From positions 248,001 through 312,000 of the forward strand of contig NZ_NHPP01000002.1 of assembly GCF_002838835.1 (NCBI RefSeq): a DNA stretch of 64,000 bases. The letters are read 5' to 3'. Numbering within the stretch: position 1 is the first letter of the stretch; every line of letters begins with the position of its first letter. The DNA comes from Siphonobacter sp. SORGH_AS_0500 (GTDB taxonomy: Bacteria; Bacteroidota; Bacteroidia; Cytophagales; Spirosomataceae). The notes beneath the pieces were generated by a model. It did no database searches and had not been told where the DNA came from. It saw nothing but the letters and a program-made list of their open reading frames with translations. Positions 7,620 through 17,153 of the stretch are shown piece after piece. The position numbers and the translations under genes were made by a program.

Positions 7620-8267
7620 ATGAAAGACGAGAAAAAACAACTAAAAGCCAAAGACGGTAAACGTTCAAATGATTCGATGAACTGGCTTACCAAACGAAGA
7701 GAACCCATGGGATTTATGCTCCGTCTGTCAATGATGGGGAGCGTACTATTCTTTCTCTTTATTATTATTGCCTATATGCTTCGCCGTCATGGCGACGAAC
7801 AGTGGAGCGAGGTAACCTTGCCTCGTATTTTCTGGTTTTCAACCACCGTTATATTAACCAGTAGCCTGACTTTACATTCGGCGGTGAAAGCTTTCCAGAA
7901 AGAACATTTTCTCAATTACCGAATTATGCTCGGGCTGACGCTGGCTTTGGGAATCGCATTTGTCGTTTTTCAGATCATTGGCTGGCGACAAATGTTCGTT
8001 CGGAATACGTCGATTCAGGATAATGTAGCAGAGGGATTTATTTATATTATCTCTGGTTTACACGTATTACACATTCTGGGTGGATTGTTTTTTATGCTTC
8101 GTAATTTCATACAGGCCATTCGTAACCACAAGTATCTGGATTCTTACGTGTATAGCGTTAATCCTCCCAATCAGTTAAAAATCCGGCTGATGACTTACTA
8201 CTGGCATTTTGTCGATGTCCTCTGGATTTTGCTGTTTGCTTTTATGGTTTATAATCACCGACGATAA
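7620..8267 (+). CDS. Haem-copper oxidase subunit III family protein
   Basis: 215 residues with about five membrane spans. The family pattern is clear: spans with WFSTTVILTSSLTLHSAVKA, the conserved ISGLHVLHILGGLFF, and the final YYWHFVDVLWILLFAFM that is diagnostic of cytochrome oxidase subunit III. The N-terminal 25 residues are lysine-rich and cytoplasmic. No other oxidase subunits are in the window, so this is a lone subunit III homologue, as is common in Cytophagales; which oxidase it joins cannot be told. It starts 64 nt after ispE and ends at a bidirectional terminator. Confidence 0.9.
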   Translation: MKDEKKQLKAKDGKRSNDSMNWLTKRREPMGFMLRLSMMGSVLFFLFIIIAYMLRRHGDEQWSEVTLPRIFWFSTTVILTSSLTLHSAVKAFQKEHFLNYRIMLGLTLALGIAFVVFQIIGWRQMFVRNTSIQDNVAEGFIYIISGLHVLHILGGLFFMLRNFIQAIRNHKYLDSYVYSVNPPNQLKIRLMTYYWHFVDVLWILLFAFMVYNHRR

Positions 8268-8271
8268 TAGA

Positions 8272-8302
8272 AAAGGTCCGCTTCCCAAAGCGGACCTTTT
8301 TC
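8272..8302. terminator. Bidirectional intrinsic terminator
   Basis: A hairpin AAAAGGTCCGC / GCGGACCTTTT with A-run before and T-run after lies between two converging genes (oxidase subunit III and the GNAT gene), so it can serve both strands. Confidence 0.9.
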
Positions 8303-8307
8303 ATAAA

Positions 8308-8814
8308 TCAGGGTCTTAAAAGGGCATAGATATGTTCATCACACACCTTTTTATTTTTGATAACTGCTTGCTTTAAGATGGCTTCTTTCTGAAAGCCTGC
8401 TTTTTCCAGCACTCGCATGGAAGGTTCGTTATAAGCCAGCACGCCAGCCCATAACCGACGAGCGTCGGGAGCAATAATCCATACCTGTTCGATCCATTGT
8501 TGTAACGCCTGGGTCATGATTCCTTTTCCCCAGAAAGGCTCGCCGAGCCAGTACCCCACCTCTACGCTAATGCGGTGAATGTCATTACCCACCGCCGCTC
8601 CGATACAACCCGCCAGTTTTCCATTGACAACGATGGCCTGATTGGTGTGAGGCTTTTTCTTGCTGGTAGCAAATTCAATCCAGGCACGGGCGTCGTCGAG
8701 GGTATAGGGAGAAGGAAAGATATCCCGAACATTTTTAAAAATACGGGGATTATCCGCCAGTTTAGCCAATTGTACTTCATCTTCAGCAAGAAAAGATCGG
8801 ATACAAACATCCAT
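8308..8814 (-). CDS. GNAT family N-acetyltransferase (RimJ/RimL type)
   Basis: 168 residues. Transfers an acetyl group from acetyl-CoA to an amine. Typical GNAT parts: an N-terminal strand, the motif with GYWLGEPFWGKGIMTQAL that forms the acetyl-CoA pyrophosphate loop (Q/R-x-x-G-x-G/A region as GEPFWGKGI), and the C-terminal NEPSMRVLEKAGFQKEAILKQ, which is characteristic of the RimJ/RimL/ribosomal-alanine acetyltransferase branch. The substrate cannot be inferred from sequence; many members of this branch act on small molecules or antibiotics. Single-gene unit, divergent from the Old Yellow Enzyme gene. Confidence 0.9.
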   Translation of the reverse strand: MDVCIRSFLAEDEVQLAKLADNPRIFKNVRDIFPSPYTLDDARAWIEFATSKKKPHTNQAIVVNGKLAGCIGAAVGNDIHRISVEVGYWLGEPFWGKGIMTQALQQWIEQVWIIAPDARRLWAGVLAYNEPSMRVLEKAGFQKEAILKQAVIKNKKVCDEHIYALLRP

Positions 8815-8940
8815 AAACTTAGATTCAAAAAGTAGAGCTTATATAGTGGATAGTAACTCATGCGATTTAGAAAAGATCAGGCATTTCCCGAGTAGCTGGC
8901 TTAACTTTTTTTTGAGAAAAGTAATCTAGAACTCATCCAT

Positions 8941-10014
8941 ATGCCCGAATCGCAACTCTTTTCTACAGCTCAGTTAGGAGCAATTGAACTTTCCAACCGA
9001 ATCGTGATGTCACCTATGACGCGTAGTCGGGCAACGGTTGACCATGTCCCGACGGAAGCGATGGCCGTCTATTATGCTCAGCGAGCTTCGGCAGGATTAA
9101 TCATTACAGAAGGAACGGGTCCTTCGATCAACGGAACCGGTTATGCCAGAATTCCGGGGATTTGGAATGAAGAGCAAATTCTGGCCTGGCGAACGGTTAC
9201 GGAAGCAGTACACGACCGGGATGGTAAGATCTTCCTTCAGCTCATGCACACGGGTCGGGCTTCGCACGCCCTGAACATGCCGGAAGGTGGATTGATTGTA
9301 GCCCCTTCGGCGATTCAGGCAAAAGGGAGTATTCAAACCGACCAGGAAGGATTACAGGCGTTTGCGGTCCCCAACGAAATGACGGAAGGGGAAATTCAGG
9401 ATGCCATTAAAGAATTTGTACAGGCGGCCACTAATGCCATTACCGCTGGTTTTGACGGTGTCGAATTGCACGGAGCCAACGGGTATCTGATTGAGGAATT
9501 CATCCGTCCCAGCAGTAATAAACGAACAGATGCGTACGGGGGAAGTACGGAAAATTACGCTCGTTTTTTACTGGAAGTAGCGAAAGAAATAGCGGAGGTT
9601 ATTGGCAAAGATCGGTTAGGAGTAAAGTTATCGCCTTATGGGGAAGGAAATGACATGCCTTACGACCAGTCTTATGACGAGATCTATAAATACCTGGCTG
9701 ACCAGTTAACGGAACACGTTACGTACGTTCATCTCATTAGTAAAGGAGAAGAAACACAGGCCTTAGAAAGCTATTTTCGTCAGCACTTCAACGGAACCCT
9801 GATTCTTAACGGAGGGTATACCAAAGAAAAGGCGGAAGAGGATATAGCGAAAAACAACGCCGACCTGATTTCCTTTGGGCAGTTATTCATCGCCAATCCT
9901 GATTTACCGGAACGTTTCCTTCAAAATGCTCCGCTAGCTGAGGCTGATCCGACTACTTTTTACACCCCCGGTGAAAAAGGCTATACCGATTACCCCAAGA
10001 TGGACGAGGAGTAA
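8941..10014 (+). CDS. Old Yellow Enzyme family ene-reductase (NemA-like)
   Basis: 357 residues, the usual length of the NemA/OYE family. FMN-dependent reduction of activated C=C bonds with NAD(P)H. Motifs: SNRIVMSPMTRSRA near the N-terminus, the FMN/substrate segment FLQLMHTGRASH, the catalytic VELHGANGYLIEEF and RPSSNKRTDAYGGSTENYAR, and C-terminal LISFGQLFIANPDLPERF. The HGANGYL form (His then Asn in the active-site pair) is the N-ethylmaleimide/morphinone reductase type rather than YqjM type. No regulator is adjacent, so physiological substrate is unknown. Confidence 0.93.
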   Translation: MPESQLFSTAQLGAIELSNRIVMSPMTRSRATVDHVPTEAMAVYYAQRASAGLIITEGTGPSINGTGYARIPGIWNEEQILAWRTVTEAVHDRDGKIFLQLMHTGRASHALNMPEGGLIVAPSAIQAKGSIQTDQEGLQAFAVPNEMTEGEIQDAIKEFVQAATNAITAGFDGVELHGANGYLIEEFIRPSSNKRTDAYGGSTENYARFLLEVAKEIAEVIGKDRLGVKLSPYGEGNDMPYDQSYDEIYKYLADQLTEHVTYVHLISKGEETQALESYFRQHFNGTLILNGGYTKEKAEEDIAKNNADLISFGQLFIANPDLPERFLQNAPLAEADPTTFYTPGEKGYTDYPKMDEE

Positions 10015-10801
10015 TAATTGATCAAATGAATTGACAATAGGAATCATGCCGATTTTTGCTTAAGTCTGCTTAGACCGCTAGCCCTATTTTTCGTTCATTT
10101 TAGTCTTTTCAGCCAGAGAATACCTCCAAACTTAGGGGAGTATCTTAACTACTAAGTTCAGGAGGTATTCTCGTTTGATAAGCCTTCCTGAAATTCGAAA
10201 TGACGCTTGGTTTTTTCCTAATCTACACTGGAAATGCAAGCTAGTAAGTCCATTTGCCAACCCGGATTGTAAAGAATTCTGGGCTTGTGCATGTATAAAA
10301 TCTGCTGGAAAGAAATGGTCGATAGCTTTCCCACAGTCGCTCTGGTCGAGTGACTACCTAACTATAGGCCTCTGGTCGGTAGGGTAGGGTTCGAAATAGT
10401 AGAAGGTCAGAGAACAACTTTTCCCAACCCAAACAGACTTGTTAATAGCGGACAGAGGCCTACCAGACTACCTCTTACTCAGCTCTAGCCGAGCAACGGC
10501 GAGGGAATCTTATGATGTAGTAAACGCCGTTTAACCCGAAATTTTGGTTTTGAAAGGGTAGAGGTGCGACTTTATCGCGTCTGCCTCTTCCCGCCATGGC
10601 TGGTATCCCACCAACCACGGTTTGCGTATAAATAGGCTTTTTATACGGTTGTCAATCCTACGCTAACTATTTATTGTTTTGATTACATATTCTTAATGAT
10701 TGGCTACTTATCGTAATAGATCGTTCATACTTTCTTCAATTTCAGCTAAAAGTTGATGCAGAACTTTGTGGGGCAAATTATAGCTCCAAACAACTTCCCT
10801 C
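10015..10801. other. Gene-free stretch rich in inverted repeats
   Basis: About 790 bp with no convincing gene. It holds a long hairpin (10116-10172), an AGGCCTCTG / CAGAGGCCT pair (10366-10374 and 10453-10461), a GACGCGA-type palindrome (10561-10587) and a TGGCTGGTG-type palindrome (10597-10617). The last two belong to repeat families seen again near 17.7-17.9 kb. The one open frame of about 70 codons at 10175-10387 has no ATG start and no recognisable family. The 5' leader of the SusC gene is presumably in the last 100 bp, but I see no good TAnnTTTG box there. Confidence 0.7.
10116..10172. repeat. Long hairpin after the ene-reductase gene
   Basis: Arms GAGAATACCTCC (10116-10127) and GGAGGTATTCTC (10161-10172) are exact complements, and an inner pair AACTTAG / CTAAGTT extends the stem. 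The downstream side reads GTTTG rather than a T-run, so it is a weak terminator candidate; an attenuator or a repeat is as likely. Confidence 0.7.
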
Positions 10802-13800
10802 ATGCAACATCTTTTATTTAAGCCCCAGCGATCATTGGGTTTTTTATCCCTTCTGATTGCTTTGTGGTTTGGTCTTTCGTTGCCTACGCAGGCTCAGGAT
10901 CTAACCATCACCGGAACCGTAATCAGTAAAGACGATCAGAAACCTCTGGTTGGCGTAGCGGTACGAGTTAAAAATTACAATAAAGGAACCACTACCAATT
11001 CGGATGGTACCTACCGACTGTCCGTTCCTGCCGAAAGTAAAACCCTTATTTTCACCTTCGTAGGCTACACTACGCAGGAAGAAACGATTGGTAATCGTAC
11101 GCAGATTGATGTTACGCTGGCCAATGATGAACGATTGCTAGAAGAAGTAGTCGTAACTTCCTTAGGGATTACTAAAGCCAAGCGGGATATTGCTTACGCG
11201 ACTCAATCCATCAAAGCACAGGATCTGGTAAAAGCTCGTGAGCCCAACCCGGTCAATGCTTTAGTTGGAAAAATAGCAGGTCTGAACATTGGGGCTAGTG
11301 CTGAACTGCTGCGTGCACCACAGGTATTGCTTCGTGGAGGTCGCCCTTTGTTTGTCGTAGATGGAGTACCCATTATATCAGATACTTACAACATCAATCC
11401 TGACGACATTGAAACGTACGATGTCATCAAAGGGCCCTCAGGCTCGGCTCTGTATGGTTCTCGGGCTACCAATGGGGTTATTATTATTACGACGAAAAAA
11501 GGTTCGAAAGATAAACGTGGTTTTTCTGTAGAAGTCAATTCCAGTACTATGGTGGAAAATGGCTTTCTGGCCATTCCCAAAGTACAGGATGAATACGGCC
11601 CCGGTAACAAAGGTACGTACTCGTTCGTAGACGGACGTGGTGGTGGAATCAACGACGGTGACTACGATGTATGGGGACCGAAGTTTGAAGGTCAACTGAT
11701 TGCTCAATACGACAGCCCTATCGATCCTAAAACGGGTCAGCGGATTCCTACTCCCTGGATTGCTCGCGGTAAAGATAATCTGAAGCGTTTCTTACGTCCC
11801 GGAATATTATCTACTAATAGCGTTGCGGTTTCTGCTACTTCCGGAAAAAGTAACCTGCGTTTCGGCATTACCAATCAGTATCAGCAGGGAATGGTACCTA
11901 ACACTGAACTGAACAGTACTACCTTCAGTGCTACGCTGGGGCAGCAGATTTCAGATCGTGTACGTTTTGAATCGAATTTCAATTTCAGCCGTCAGGCTTC
12001 TGCCAACTATCCTGATGTAAACTATGGGCCTAACTCTCTGATTTATAATACGGTTATTTGGGCCGGAGCTGATTGGAGCGTAGACGACATGAAGCAAATC
12101 TGGCAACCGGGCAAAGAAGGTATTCAGCAGATTTACGCCGAATACCAACGCTATAACAACCCCTGGTTTGTTTCGAAAGAATGGTTGCGGGGTCATTACA
12201 ACAATACGTACAATGGCTACGCTTTGATGAAATTCGATATTCTCAAAAATCTGGAACTCCAAGCTCGTACACAGGTAACGGGTTACGAACTGTTCCGAAA
12301 TGAGAAAATGCCTTATTCGGCCACTACCTATGGTCGCGAACAGGCGAAAGGTGACTACCGCGAAGACCGTCGTTCACTTTTGGAGAATAATACCGATGTC
12401 CTGTTAAATTATAACAAGACGTTTGCTCACGACATCAGCGTTCGGGCTGTGGGTGGTTTTTCAGGTCGGTTTTTCAAGTACAACGGAAACTATGCCTCAA
12501 CGGATTATCTAAGTGTTCCTGGGGTGTATAGCTTCGACAACTCGCTTAACCCCACTCGAGCCTATAGCTTCAATTCCAGTATGCAGGTATTAAGTGGTTT
12601 GTATAGCTTAGATGTAAGCTTAAGCCGCTATGCTACGCTTTCGACGACGGGTCGCTGGGATAAAAACTCCACTTTACCTGCGGACCGAAACGTTTATTTT
12701 TATCCATCTGCTGGGGTAAGTTCGGTAGTATCTGACTTTGTTCAGATGCCTACTGCGGTTTCATTTGTGAAGCTACGTGCTTCGTATGCTAACGTGAAAG
12801 AAGCCTTTACCCAACAAAATGTATACACGGCGTATGCTCCGCTGGGCGGAAGCAACCCCATGGGATACGGTCAGACATTTGCCTCTCCTTACGACGGTCC
12901 TTCTTACGGAACTACAGTAGCTTATGCTATTAGCCGTCCGTATAATAATGAAGCTGCGGCTGATTACTCCGACGCTCTGGTGGATCCCAATTTGAAGCCT
13001 TCCTCGCGGACAAGCTTTGAAACAGGGCTGGATATTCGTTTCCTCAAAAACCGGATTGGTTTGGACGTTGCTTACTTCAGTTACCTGGATGGTCCCCGAA
13101 TTTTTGGCCTGACTTTACCGGAAGCTACGGGTTATAATTCGCTAACAACGAATGGTATTAAATCGCAAAAACGCGGTCTGGAGATAGCCCTGACGGGTAC
13201 GGCTTTGAAAAGTGCTCGTGGTTTGAACTGGGATGTCACGCTGAACTGGAGCACGTTCCAGGAGTATCTGCGGGAGATTTATGGTTCACAAACCCGACTA
13301 AGCCAGTTCTACAAAGTAGGTGACCGTCTGGATGCTTATTACGGCAGAGCGTTTGCCCGTACTCGTGATGGACAAATTATTAATGATGCCAGTGGTCGGC
13401 CGATCTATAACCCTGTAAGTCAGTTTCTTGGATACACGAATGCAAACTTCGCTTTTGGTTTCATCAATAAGTTTAACTACCGCAATTTCTTCCTGAATGT
13501 TCAGGTTGATGGCCGCGTAGGAGGTGTTATCGAAGATTATATCCAGAAACAAACGTTCCGCGGAGGTCGGCACATTGCCACGGTAGAAGGTAAAATGGGC
13601 GAAGCCCGCTATCAAGATTACAAAGGCGTAGCCTCCTGGGTGGGTCCCGGTGTAGTACTGACTAAAGGCTCGATTCAATATGACGTGGATGGCAATATCA
13701 CTAATTACGATGCTTTGTCATTCAGCCCTATGTCAGACGCTAACAAAACTTACCTTCAGGATTGGATCAGTAGATATTATAACTCCAACGAAGCCAACAT

Positions 13801-14047
13801 GATTAGCCGAAGCTTTGTCAAGTTACGCGAAGTGACCTTTGGTTATCAGGTACCAGAGCGTTTGTTGCAGGGACGTATGGGCTTTGTGAAGTCTGCCAGT
13901 ATTTCCTTCGTCGGACGGAATCTGTTGTACTGGGCCGAGAAGAAAGACTTGGATGTAGAGCAATTTGTAAGCTACAGTGACCGGGGGTCAAGCCTGCAAA
14001 CGCCTACGACACGTCGGTACGGGGTAAACATCAATCTGATTTTTTAA
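10802..14047 (+). CDS. SusC/RagA-like TonB-dependent outer-membrane transporter
   Basis: 1081 residues. Imports large solutes (glycans, peptides or similar) across the outer membrane using TonB energy. Parts: signal peptide (to about residue 31, cut near AQA-QD), carboxypeptidase-regulatory-like domain (ITGTVISKDDQKPLVGVAV), a TonB-box-like EEVVVTSLGI, plug domain with LRGGRPLFVVDGVPI and the SusC hallmark GSALYGSRATNGVIIITTKKG region, then a beta barrel ending in RRYGVNINLIF with the aromatic C-terminal residue of barrel proteins. The SusD partner follows after 13 nt. No sigma/anti-sigma pair, hybrid sensor or glycoside hydrolase is adjacent, so the substrate is not predictable. Confidence 0.96.
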   Translation: MQHLLFKPQRSLGFLSLLIALWFGLSLPTQAQDLTITGTVISKDDQKPLVGVAVRVKNYNKGTTTNSDGTYRLSVPAESKTLIFTFVGYTTQEETIGNRTQIDVTLANDERLLEEVVVTSLGITKAKRDIAYATQSIKAQDLVKAREPNPVNALVGKIAGLNIGASAELLRAPQVLLRGGRPLFVVDGVPIISDTYNINPDDIETYDVIKGPSGSALYGSRATNGVIIITTKKGSKDKRGFSVEVNSSTMVENGFLAIPKVQDEYGPGNKGTYSFVDGRGGGINDGDYDVWGPKFEGQLIAQYDSPIDPKTGQRIPTPWIARGKDNLKRFLRPGILSTNSVAVSATSGKSNLRFGITNQYQQGMVPNTELNSTTFSATLGQQISDRVRFESNFNFSRQASANYPDVNYGPNSLIYNTVIWAGADWSVDDMKQIWQPGKEGIQQIYAEYQRYNNPWFVSKEWLRGHYNNTYNGYALMKFDILKNLELQARTQVTGYELFRNEKMPYSATTYGREQAKGDYREDRRSLLENNTDVLLNYNKTFAHDISVRAVGGFSGRFFKYNGNYASTDYLSVPGVYSFDNSLNPTRAYSFNSSMQVLSGLYSLDVSLSRYATLSTTGRWDKNSTLPADRNVYFYPSAGVSSVVSDFVQMPTAVSFVKLRASYANVKEAFTQQNVYTAYAPLGGSNPMGYGQTFASPYDGPSYGTTVAYAISRPYNNEAAADYSDALVDPNLKPSSRTSFETGLDIRFLKNRIGLDVAYFSYLDGPRIFGLTLPEATGYNSLTTNGIKSQKRGLEIALTGTALKSARGLNWDVTLNWSTFQEYLREIYGSQTRLSQFYKVGDRLDAYYGRAFARTRDGQIINDASGRPIYNPVSQFLGYTNANFAFGFINKFNYRNFFLNVQVDGRVGGVIEDYIQKQTFRGGRHIATVEGKMGEARYQDYKGVASWVGPGVVLTKGSIQYDVDGNITNYDALSFSPMSDANKTYLQDWISRYYNSNEANMISRSFVKLREVTFGYQVPERLLQGRMGFVKSASISFVGRNLLYWAEKKDLDVEQFVSYSDRGSSLQTPTTRRYGVNINLIF

Positions 14048-14060
14048 TCATTAGCTACCA

Positions 14061-15623
14061 ATGAAAAAGATACTTTATAGTCTGGCACTGCTGATCAGCT
14101 TGGGAAGCTGCCAGAAATTCGAAGAACTCGAGAAAAACCCCAACCTGCCCGTGCAGGTACCCGCCGATCTGGTACTGAAAAATGTATTGATGGACATGTA
14201 TGAAGGGACCTGGAATAAGGATTCCCGCTACAACCAGTATTACACGGTCAATTACAACTACTACGGCAATAACGAATACGATTGGACTACGGCTTCGCTT
14301 CGTTACACAACGTTGAAGAACGTAGTGAAAATGGAAGAAGAAGCTAAGAAAAATCTGAACACCGACACGAATGCATATGCAGCGTTGGGTAAGTTTTTCC
14401 GGGCCTACTTCTGGTTCTGGATGACCGAACGCGTAGGAGATGTACCTTTAAAAGACGCTCTGAAAGGCGAGGCTAACATTACACCCCGCTACGATACTCA
14501 GAAAGAGGTTCTGTTGCAAGTTTTGACCTGGCTGGATGAAGCCAATGCTGATCTGGCAAGCTTGCAGGCGGCGGGGCAAATGACGTTACCGCTCAAAGGA
14601 GACATTTATTTAAATAATAGTTTGAACGCCTGGCAGAAGACCGTTAATTCGTTTAAACTTCGGGTGTTGATTAACCTGAGTAAACGTACCGACGATGCCG
14701 ATTTAAAAGTAGTAAGCCGTTTTGCAGAAGTCATCAATAACCCAACCAAGTTTCCGTTGTTTAGCAGCAATGCCGACAATCTGCAATTCATTTACAATGC
14801 GGTTTATAATAAATACCCCACTAATCCAGATAATTTCGGTAATGACGCAACCCGTCAGGAAATGTCGGCGACACACGTGGATTTGCTTAAACGTTTCCAG
14901 GATCCTCGCTTATTCGTAACCGCCGAACCTGCTGAGGCCCAACTGAAAAAAGGGATAGCAGCGACAGATTTCAATGCTTACGTAGCCCCAAGTCCGGGGT
15001 TAAGTCTGGATTTGATGTCAACGGGAGCCAACAATGGAGAATATTCATTTTTGAATCGAAATCGGTATTACAAAAGCTACACGGCTGAACCTACGGTCAT
15101 TTTAGGTTATTCTGAGCAGTCCTTTACGATTGCCGAGGCCATTAATTTAGGCTGGGTAGCAGGCAATGCCGACGATTATTACAAAAAAGGAATTATGGCT
15201 AACATGGATTTCTTTGGTATTAAATCCGGTACCAACACAGTAGTGTTCGAAATCAAGAACAATGGAATTCCTACGTCGCAATCCTTCACAATCACGTTCG
15301 ATCCAACTACGTATATGAACCAATCGTTGGTTAAATACGCCGGAAATAATGCCGACGGACGTAAGCAAATCCTTAGTCAGAAATACCTGGCGATGTTCAT
15401 GACTTCAGGAATGGAGCCTTTCTTTAATTGGCGACGGACGGGCTACCCCGATACCTTTGCTACTTCGGGAGCTGGCATCGGTTCGCGTTCCATTCCCCGT
15501 CGCTGGCAATATCCAGTATCGGATCGTCTGTATAACGAAACTAATTACAAAGAAGCCTTGAATCGTCAGTTTGGTTCTGCCACTCGAGATCAAGTAGAAG
15601 ATGAACTTTGGATGCTGAAGTAA
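14061..15623 (+). CDS. SusD/RagB-like surface lipoprotein (SusD-like superfamily 2)
   Basis: 520 residues. Surface-exposed lipoprotein that forms the lid over the SusC barrel and helps capture ligand. N-terminus MKKILYSLALLISLGSC carries the lipoprotein signal with Cys17 as first mature residue. The following FEELEKNPNLPVQVPADLVL, the alpha-helical TPR-like repeats with AYFWFWMTERVGDVPL, and the C-terminal FNWRRTGYP segment fit the SusD-like_2 group. It starts 13 nt after the SusC gene and shares its transcript; a strong terminator follows at 15640. Confidence 0.93.
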   Translation: MKKILYSLALLISLGSCQKFEELEKNPNLPVQVPADLVLKNVLMDMYEGTWNKDSRYNQYYTVNYNYYGNNEYDWTTASLRYTTLKNVVKMEEEAKKNLNTDTNAYAALGKFFRAYFWFWMTERVGDVPLKDALKGEANITPRYDTQKEVLLQVLTWLDEANADLASLQAAGQMTLPLKGDIYLNNSLNAWQKTVNSFKLRVLINLSKRTDDADLKVVSRFAEVINNPTKFPLFSSNADNLQFIYNAVYNKYPTNPDNFGNDATRQEMSATHVDLLKRFQDPRLFVTAEPAEAQLKKGIAATDFNAYVAPSPGLSLDLMSTGANNGEYSFLNRNRYYKSYTAEPTVILGYSEQSFTIAEAINLGWVAGNADDYYKKGIMANMDFFGIKSGTNTVVFEIKNNGIPTSQSFTITFDPTTYMNQSLVKYAGNNADGRKQILSQKYLAMFMTSGMEPFFNWRRTGYPDTFATSGAGIGSRSIPRRWQYPVSDRLYNETNYKEALNRQFGSATRDQVEDELWMLK

Positions 15624-15639
15624 CCTCTAGCAAGAAACC

Positions 15640-15676
15640 AGAGCCTGTCCTGATTGGGGCAGGCTCTTTTCTTTTG
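15640..15676 (+). terminator. Intrinsic terminator of the susCD operon
   Basis: Stem AGAGCCTG / CAGGCTCT (15640-15647 and 15660-15667) followed by a T-rich tail TTTCTTTT, 17 nt after the SusD stop. Confidence 0.9.
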
Positions 15677-15980
15677 AAGACATATACGTGAAAGCTATTG
15701 AGCAAATAATTTGCTTGAAGCACTTTTTACCCCACCAATGAATATTCTGGCATCTGGATTGAAACACTTCTTAACTAGGTCGGAAGTAAAACGAAATGCC
15801 CTTAAGGGACATGTAAACGGGCGTTAATCAAGCTCTTGTAGGCCAAGAGTAAGAACGCGATTGCTATTAAAAAAGGTAAGCAACACCAGAAAGCCCTCGT
15901 GTTGCTTACCTAAATCTAAATTGCTCTCAGTTTTATTTTTCAAAGATTCGGAATAACCCAGCACTCGAAACACCAAACGA
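15677..15980. other. Gene-free convergent spacer
   Basis: About 300 bp between the susCD terminator and the end of the dehydrogenase gene on the other strand. Apart from the minus-strand terminator at 15869-15910 I see only a short imperfect repeat around 15785-15830 (GCCCTTAAGGGAC) and no coding frame. Confidence 0.6.
15869..15910 (-). terminator. Intrinsic terminator for the minus-strand dehydrogenase gene
   Basis: Read on the minus strand, a perfect 12-bp stem GGTAAGCAACAC / GTGTTGCTTACC with a 12-nt loop is followed by six T's (the A-run at 15869-15874). Confidence 0.9.
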
Positions 15981-17098
15981 TTACTGAGCCATTAAGCTAG
16001 CCTGATGAGCCATTTCCAGCGAACGTAAGCCATTTTCTTCGGTACTTCTGCGTTTGTCTATGCGGCCCCGGAGGTAATCAGATTGTTCCGTGAAAAAGTT
16101 ACGTAATAACTCACCGTATAAATGCTGCTTATCGGTTTCGTGACCGAAGTGTAATTCAATCTTCTGAAAGGCTTCAAAATCCTGATGCCGTCCGCGTTGC
16201 TTACGGTCTGGCCCACCATAGACCGCTGAAATGTCAAAACCTGCTCCCGGAAAAATGTCCAGTAGTTGTTGCATCTGTTCTTCATTCACAATACCCCGAA
16301 GCTTCAATCGCGTCGGCACCCATTCCTCCAGGGTAATGTCACCATGCTCAAAGACAATCCGTAACTCCTGTCGATCCAATCGACCGGGTTGCGTGAAGCC
16401 GTGGTAAAAGTTAACGAGTACGTCATTTTCATAACGAACGGTCGCCTGTACCTGTTCTTCCAGTCCACTGCCCGGACGCAACACCCGTTGAGCTCCCACT
16501 ACATGGCCCGAACCTAGCCAGTATTCGAATAAATCGAAGAAATGAACCCCGTGTTCAATAAAAATACCTCCGCTGATTTCCCGATTCCAGAACCAGTGCG
16601 AAGGGCTTAATCCTTCATCGCTGGCGTAGTTTTCAAAGTAACCGTGAAGGGGTTTACCCAGTAAATTTCGCTTAATGATTTGCTGCACCCGGCCAATCAT
16701 GGGATTATACCGTTGCATAAGATTAGTAATTACCAATAAGCCCTTTTCTTGGGCAAGGGCCAACATTTCTCTTCCCTGATCAGGTGTTAATGCCAGTGGC
16801 TTTTCACAAATCACGTGTTTGCCATGATTCAGGCATAATAAAGCCTGCTGGTAATGCAGGGAAGGTGGCGTAGCCAAATATACGACATCGATGTCATCCC
16901 GGCTAGCAAGCTCTTCCGGCGTTTCGAGGATATCTGCTTTGAATCGGCGAGCGGCCTGCTGGGACTGTTCACGAAAGGTTCCGGCAATAGCAATAAGCTG
17001 AGTATCTGGAACCTGTAAAAATGTTGAGTAGCGAAGAGGCCGAAACCGCCCATGCCGATAACGCCGAGCCGGAGGGTCTCATAGGGAAGGGAAAGCAT
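15981..17098 (-). pseudogene. Gfo/Idh/MocA family dehydrogenase, frameshifted
   Basis: A family member of about 372 residues is split by a one-base loss. The N-terminus (start 17098) has the NAD-binding LGVIGMGGFGLFATQHF and then runs into nonsense. The second frame, open from about 17020 down to 15981, encodes LQVPDTQLIAIAGTFREQS, ELASRDDIDVVYLATPPS, and HVICEKPLALTPDQG, the classic EKP motif of the family. One extra T in the T-run of five at 17017-17021 (coding strand) restores the frame. These NAD(P)-dependent enzymes oxidise sugars or reduce related carbonyls. Either a recently dead gene or an assembly error; the rest of the gene shows no decay, which favours recent loss or error. Confidence 0.88.
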
Positions 17099-17153
17099 GT
17101 ATTGTCAAGATTGTTGATGGGTAAACTTCGAAAAAAGCCGTACCCATCAACCT

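Noticed and set aside
10175-10387. 70-codon frame before susC
   Set aside because: No ATG start, no family, lies in a hairpin-rich non-coding stretch.
10385-10420. tRNA-like T-loop GGTTCGAAAT
   Set aside because: No acceptor stem, D-arm or anticodon arm can be folded around it.
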